From: Lachnospiraceae bacterium | GTDB lineage: Bacteria > Bacillota > Clostridia > Lachnospirales > Lachnospiraceae | NCBI GenBank assembly: GCA_021199395.1 | Contig: JAJQIE010000030.1 | Location: forward strand, 1 to 5,131 | Direction: 5' to 3' | DNA length: 5,131 nt | Shown here: piece after piece, positions 4,541 through 5,131 of the stretch | Numbering within the stretch: position 1 is the first letter of the stretch | Layout of the letters: the number at the start of each line of letters is the position of its first letter | Made by a program: the position numbers and the translations under genes | The notes under the pieces: model-generated | The model's input: only the letters and a program-made list of their open reading frames with translations | The model's database searches: none | Told to the model about the DNA's origin: nothing

Positions 4541-4608
4541 GGGCGAACACAGCGAAAGGCGCCGTCGCAGACAGGAAAAATGTCTGTCCTGAATGGGACT
4601 GTGTGCCC
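4541..4608 (+). promoter_or_regulatory. Structured 5' leader, possible cis-regulatory RNA
   Basis: Just after the predicted start site, GGGC + ACACAG (4541-4544, 4547-4552) can pair with CTGTGT + GCCC (4599-4608), closing a junction with GCGA/TCGC (4552-4555 with 4565-4568), CAGACA/TGTCTG (4568-4573 with 4581-4586) and GTCC/GGAC (4586-4589 with 4596-4599). The CCCC at 4606-4609 could alternatively pair with the GGGGG ribosome binding site (4627-4631). It does not match riboswitch consensus patterns I know. Confidence 0.35.
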
Positions 4609-4639
4609 CGGTCATATTCCATCAAAGGGGGATACATTT

Positions 4640-5131
4640 ATGCTACAATTCATCATGGAAAAAAATATTTTGCTTTACGTACTTGCAGCGGCCTGCGTCG
4701 TGGGCGTGGTCAGCCAGATGATTCTGAAACAGATTTACGATGGATTGATAAGGGATACGAGAAATACCGGGGAGCCGGGAGGACGTTTTTTGCAGCAATT
4801 ACGGCAGAGGTTTCAATATTGCACGCATTTAAATGAGCAGGTCGGCGATGTACAGGCTCTGGTTCAAAAAAGCGTTCTGGAGTATCGTGTCTGGGGCGTC
4901 AGTCTGCATACCTTTAGCCGGATCGGAATCGGCTGCCTGACGCTCAGCCTGCTGTGCGCGTTTGCGGGAACGATGACGCGGATACAGGGCGGCGCGGCGG
5001 TCATAACCGGCAATACCTATTTCTGGATGGGGGCTGCCGCTCTGGCGTTGACTGTGCTTGCTTATGGAATAGCGGATATCGGGTATCGGAGCCGTTCGCT
5101 TGAGATTTGCCTTTGCGATTATCTGGAGAAC
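4640..5131 (+). CDS. Multi-pass membrane protein of unknown function, 3' end outside window
   Basis: ATG 4640 follows AAAGGGGGA (4624-4632), with eight bases between the G-run and the start; the frame stays open for 164 codons to the window edge. A later ATG (Met6) has no better site. Predicted layout: hydrophobic segment at about 9-28 (ILLYVLAAACVVGVVSQMIL), a polar loop of about 60 residues rich in Gln and Arg (33-90), a second segment at about 94-112 and a third at about 127-147, then a charged stretch running off the window. There is no signal-peptidase or lipobox site, so segment one is probably a membrane anchor. The family is not recognised. The arrangement is loosely reminiscent of inner-membrane scaffold or motor-type proteins, but no diagnostic motif supports that. 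It has its own promoter and a structured leader. Confidence 0.75.
   Translation, partial: MLQFIMEKNILLYVLAAACVVGVVSQMILKQIYDGLIRDTRNTGEPGGRFLQQLRQRFQYCTHLNEQVGDVQALVQKSVLEYRVWGVSLHTFSRIGIGCLTLSLLCAFAGTMTRIQGGAAVITGNTYFWMGAAALALTVLAYGIADIGYRSRSLEICLCDYLEN

Noticed and set aside
4541..4608. Known riboswitch classes (glycine, c-di-GMP, T-box) for the leader
   Set aside because: Compared by eye with remembered consensus motifs; short similarities only, key conserved blocks absent.
4286..4615. Minus-strand 109-codon ORF and plus-strand 69-codon ORF (4320-4529)
   Set aside because: Arg/Lys/Phe-rich composition, no ribosome binding sites, and they cover promoters and leader structures.
4603..4836. 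Plus-strand 77-codon ORF
   Set aside because: It overlaps the membrane-protein gene in another frame, has no ribosome binding site and starts inside the structured leader; the frame from ATG 4640 has the SD and clear hydrophobic segments.

Overview
The window looks like an accessory stretch of a Firmicutes (Clostridia) chromosome, most likely Lachnospiraceae. This is inferred from the moderate GC content, strong AGGAGG-type ribosome binding sites, a small TSCPD-domain protein of the kind common in Clostridia, a lipobox-bearing transglutaminase-like lipoprotein, and Firmicutes-style extended -10 promoters. It cannot be pinned to a genus from sequence alone.

Layout. Bases 1-1261 hold the remains of one unrecognised plus-strand gene. 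It has a 60-bp tandem repeat coding an acidic 20-residue unit, then a Cys-rich domain of about 198 residues ending in a stop at 789-791, then two MITE-like palindromic elements. Element 1 (789-999) and element 2 (1067-1234) each have 14-bp terminal inverted repeats and are flanked by 8-bp direct repeats (7/8 and 8/8 matches). Removing both in silico joins three coding-looking pieces in one frame and ends at a TAA at 1259-1261. I therefore read this as an old gene interrupted twice, and the stop codon in use today is the first three bases of element 1.

Next comes a lipoprotein with a transglutaminase-like catalytic triad (1328-2578), preceded by an extended -10 promoter. Converging on it from the minus strand are a TSCPD-domain gene (2743-2985) and a small ORF directly behind it (2551-2742). 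The TSCPD gene is divergent from mtnN (3227-3928), which encodes the nucleosidase that hydrolyses methylthioadenosine and S-adenosylhomocysteine. The 241-bp region between them carries both promoters and an imperfect dyad.

The minus-strand locus at 4035-4333 is compact and unusual: a promoter, a GATA microsatellite inside an inverted repeat, a hairpin that shows the ribosome binding site in its loop, an 18-codon basic ORF overlapping out of frame with a 47-codon ORF, and a 15-bp palindrome inside the latter. Finally, a plus-strand promoter and a structured leader precede a membrane-protein gene (4640 to the window end) that runs off the edge. The genes do not form one pathway. The two strongest novelty leads are the doubly interrupted gene and the small-protein locus.
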